Shown one piece after another: positions 6,405 to 7,620 of a stretch of DNA of 7,620 nt (its first letter is position 1; each line of letters starts with the position of its first letter). This DNA comes from Peptococcaceae bacterium (lineage in GTDB: Bacteria > Bacillota > Peptococcia > Peptococcales > Peptococcaceae): assembly GCA_017387265.1 (NCBI GenBank), contig JAFOFM010000019.1:1-7620 (forward strand). The letters run 5' to 3'. Position numbers and translations under genes: made by a program. The notes under the pieces were generated by a model, which saw nothing but the letters and a program-made list of their open reading frames with translations, searched no databases and was not told where the DNA came from.

Positions 6405-7565
6405 ATGGAAAAACATACGAAAAGAAAAATTGCGGCGGTAACGCTGGGCGGTTTTCTTCTGATGTCAACCGTATGCGGCTGCGGTTCGCAGGATGCAGCT
6501 GAACAGCAGGAGACAGTATCCCGTATTCCGGTTGATGTGGAAACGGTAGAAGTACAGGATTTTGATAAACTGATTACCCTTGGCGGTCTGACTGCTGCGG
6601 AAAACACCGTGCAGGTAATTGCCAAAGTAGGCGGTATGGAACAGATTAAAGCGGTCCATGTAAAAGTAGGCGATAAAGTCAGTGCCGGACAGGTGCTGGC
6701 ACAGCTGGATAACGAAACCTCCGCGATTAATCTGAGCAATGCCCAGCTGGCGTACGACAATGCCTATACCAATTATGAAAATGCAAAACAGCTGTTTGAA
6801 CTGGGTGCTGTCAGCCAGAGCGATTTAAATCAGCTGAAAATGGCGTATGAAAATGCAAACAATACTCTGCGTCAGGCGCAGATGGCAATGGATTACGCAA
6901 CTGTAACAGCGCCAATCAGCGGTACGGTTACAATGGTAAATGCCAATGTTGGTTCCTTTGCTACTGCAAGTGCACCAATGTTTGAGATTGCGAATGTGGA
7001 TACTCTGGAAATTTCGACAGGGATTAACGAGCAGAACGTAAGCAAAATCAAAATCGGCCAGGAAGTACTGCTGAAAATTCATTCGGTTTCAGATAAATGG
7101 ATGAGCGGTACCATCACCGAAATCAGTAAGGTAATGAATGCGCAGACCAAAAATTATCCGGTTACCATTGCGCTGGCCAATAAAGACGATGATCTGGTGG
7201 CAGGGATGTATGCGGAAGTGCAGGTTGCCGTGGAACATGCGGAAGATGTACTGGTAATTCCGGTTGATGCCATTGTATATAAAGAGGCAAAACCGGTAGC
7301 CTTTATTGCACAGGCAGATGGCACTGTAAAAGAAAAAGCGCTGACTCTGGGCATTAACGACGGGGATAACTATGTAGTAACCAAAGGGTTACAGGCAGGT
7401 GATCAGATTGTTGTAAAAGGGAACGGGAACCTGGTAGAAGGGGAACCGATTAGCATTATTACACTGGATGGTGTAGAACAGGATTTAAATCTGAATGCAG
7501 AAGCGGATGCAGAACCGGAACAGTCTGCTGACGGAGAAACTGCATCGGCTGAAAAAACAGAGTGA
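6405..7565 (+). CDS. RND efflux periplasmic adaptor (HlyD/AcrA-type membrane fusion lipoprotein)
   Basis: This protein links an inner-membrane RND pump to an outer-membrane channel. The 386-aa protein starts with a basic region and hydrophobic stretch (8-22) ending in VCGC, so Cys26 is the likely lipidated residue; Cys24 is an alternative. The lipoyl-type halves are at about 68-103 (HVKVGDKVSAGQVLAQLD) and 165-200 (DYATVTAPISGTV). Between them is a helical hairpin (about 105-162) rich in Ala, Asn and Gln. A beta-barrel (about 200-285, with GMYAEVQV) and a membrane-proximal domain (about 285-350, from VIPVDAIV) follow. The last 25 or so residues form an acidic Glu/Ala tail of unknown role. GGAGGAG at 6393-6399 is well spaced from the ATG. 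An RND gene follows after 11 bp. The exported substrate cannot be told from the sequence. Confidence 0.93.
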   Translation: MEKHTKRKIAAVTLGGFLLMSTVCGCGSQDAAEQQETVSRIPVDVETVEVQDFDKLITLGGLTAAENTVQVIAKVGGMEQIKAVHVKVGDKVSAGQVLAQLDNETSAINLSNAQLAYDNAYTNYENAKQLFELGAVSQSDLNQLKMAYENANNTLRQAQMAMDYATVTAPISGTVTMVNANVGSFATASAPMFEIANVDTLEISTGINEQNVSKIKIGQEVLLKIHSVSDKWMSGTITEISKVMNAQTKNYPVTIALANKDDDLVAGMYAEVQVAVEHAEDVLVIPVDAIVYKEAKPVAFIAQADGTVKEKALTLGINDGDNYVVTKGLQAGDQIVVKGNGNLVEGEPISIITLDGVEQDLNLNAEADAEPEQSADGETASAEKTE

Positions 7566-7576
7566 GGTGATTGGTC

Positions 7577-7620
7577 GTGAATATTGGTAAATTTTCCGTA
7601 AAACGGCCTGTTACCATTGC
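7577..7620 (+). CDS. RND efflux transporter, first 14 codons only
   Basis: The reading frame opens with GTG and gives MNIGKFSVKRPVTI before the window ends. The short N-terminal helix with a basic KRPV motif ahead of the first membrane segment is typical of AcrB/MexB-type and related RND pumps. The Shine-Dalgarno GAGGTGA (7564-7570) overlaps the stop codon of the adaptor gene, so the two are probably translated together. An in-frame TTG at 7571 is closer than usual to the ribosome site and less likely as a start. The call rests on few residues plus the strong adaptor-pump context. Confidence 0.8.
   Translation, partial: MNIGKFSVKRPVTI

Overview
The window looks like chromosomal DNA of a diderm Firmicute, most likely a Negativicutes (Acidaminococcaceae or Veillonellaceae-like). 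Three things suggest this. A Re-type citrate synthase is clustered with aconitase and an NAD-type isocitrate dehydrogenase, as in strict anaerobes of the clostridial/negativicute lineage. An ANTAR regulator and an LL-diaminopimelate aminotransferase (dapL) are Firmicute-anaerobe traits. A lipoprotein membrane-fusion protein followed by an RND pump implies an outer membrane. GC content looks to be in the mid-40s by eye. The genus is inference. Every gene seen is on the + strand.

Region 1 (1-4107) is a three-gene oxidative-branch cassette: Re-citrate synthase (5' end cut by the window), aconitase (starts GTG, overlaps the synthase by 14 bp) and NAD-dependent isocitrate dehydrogenase (47 bp further on). 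Together they take oxaloacetate and acetyl-CoA through citrate and isocitrate to 2-oxoglutarate, the carbon skeleton for glutamate and nitrogen assimilation. A strong GNRA-loop terminator at 4139-4170 closes the unit.

Region 2 (4172-6271) starts with a 207-bp control region. It holds four 11-bp phased repeats, two candidate sigma70-type promoters and an inverted repeat running from the -10 box into the Shine-Dalgarno. It leads into a 188-aa ANTAR-domain protein whose receiver domain has lost the phosphoacceptor aspartate. dapL follows after 59 bp and ends at a strong terminator. An antiterminator-type regulator thus lies between a 2-oxoglutarate-producing operon and a glutamate-dependent aminotransferase gene. 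A nitrogen or amino-acid role is plausible but unproven.

Region 3 (6272-7620) begins an efflux operon. A promoter region carries a 7-2-7 palindrome typical of TetR-family operators, followed by a lipoprotein HlyD/AcrA-type adaptor and the first 14 codons of an RND transporter, whose Shine-Dalgarno overlaps the adaptor stop codon.

Most of the window is housekeeping sequence. The less ordinary signals are the phased repeat array and the degenerate receiver of the ANTAR protein.
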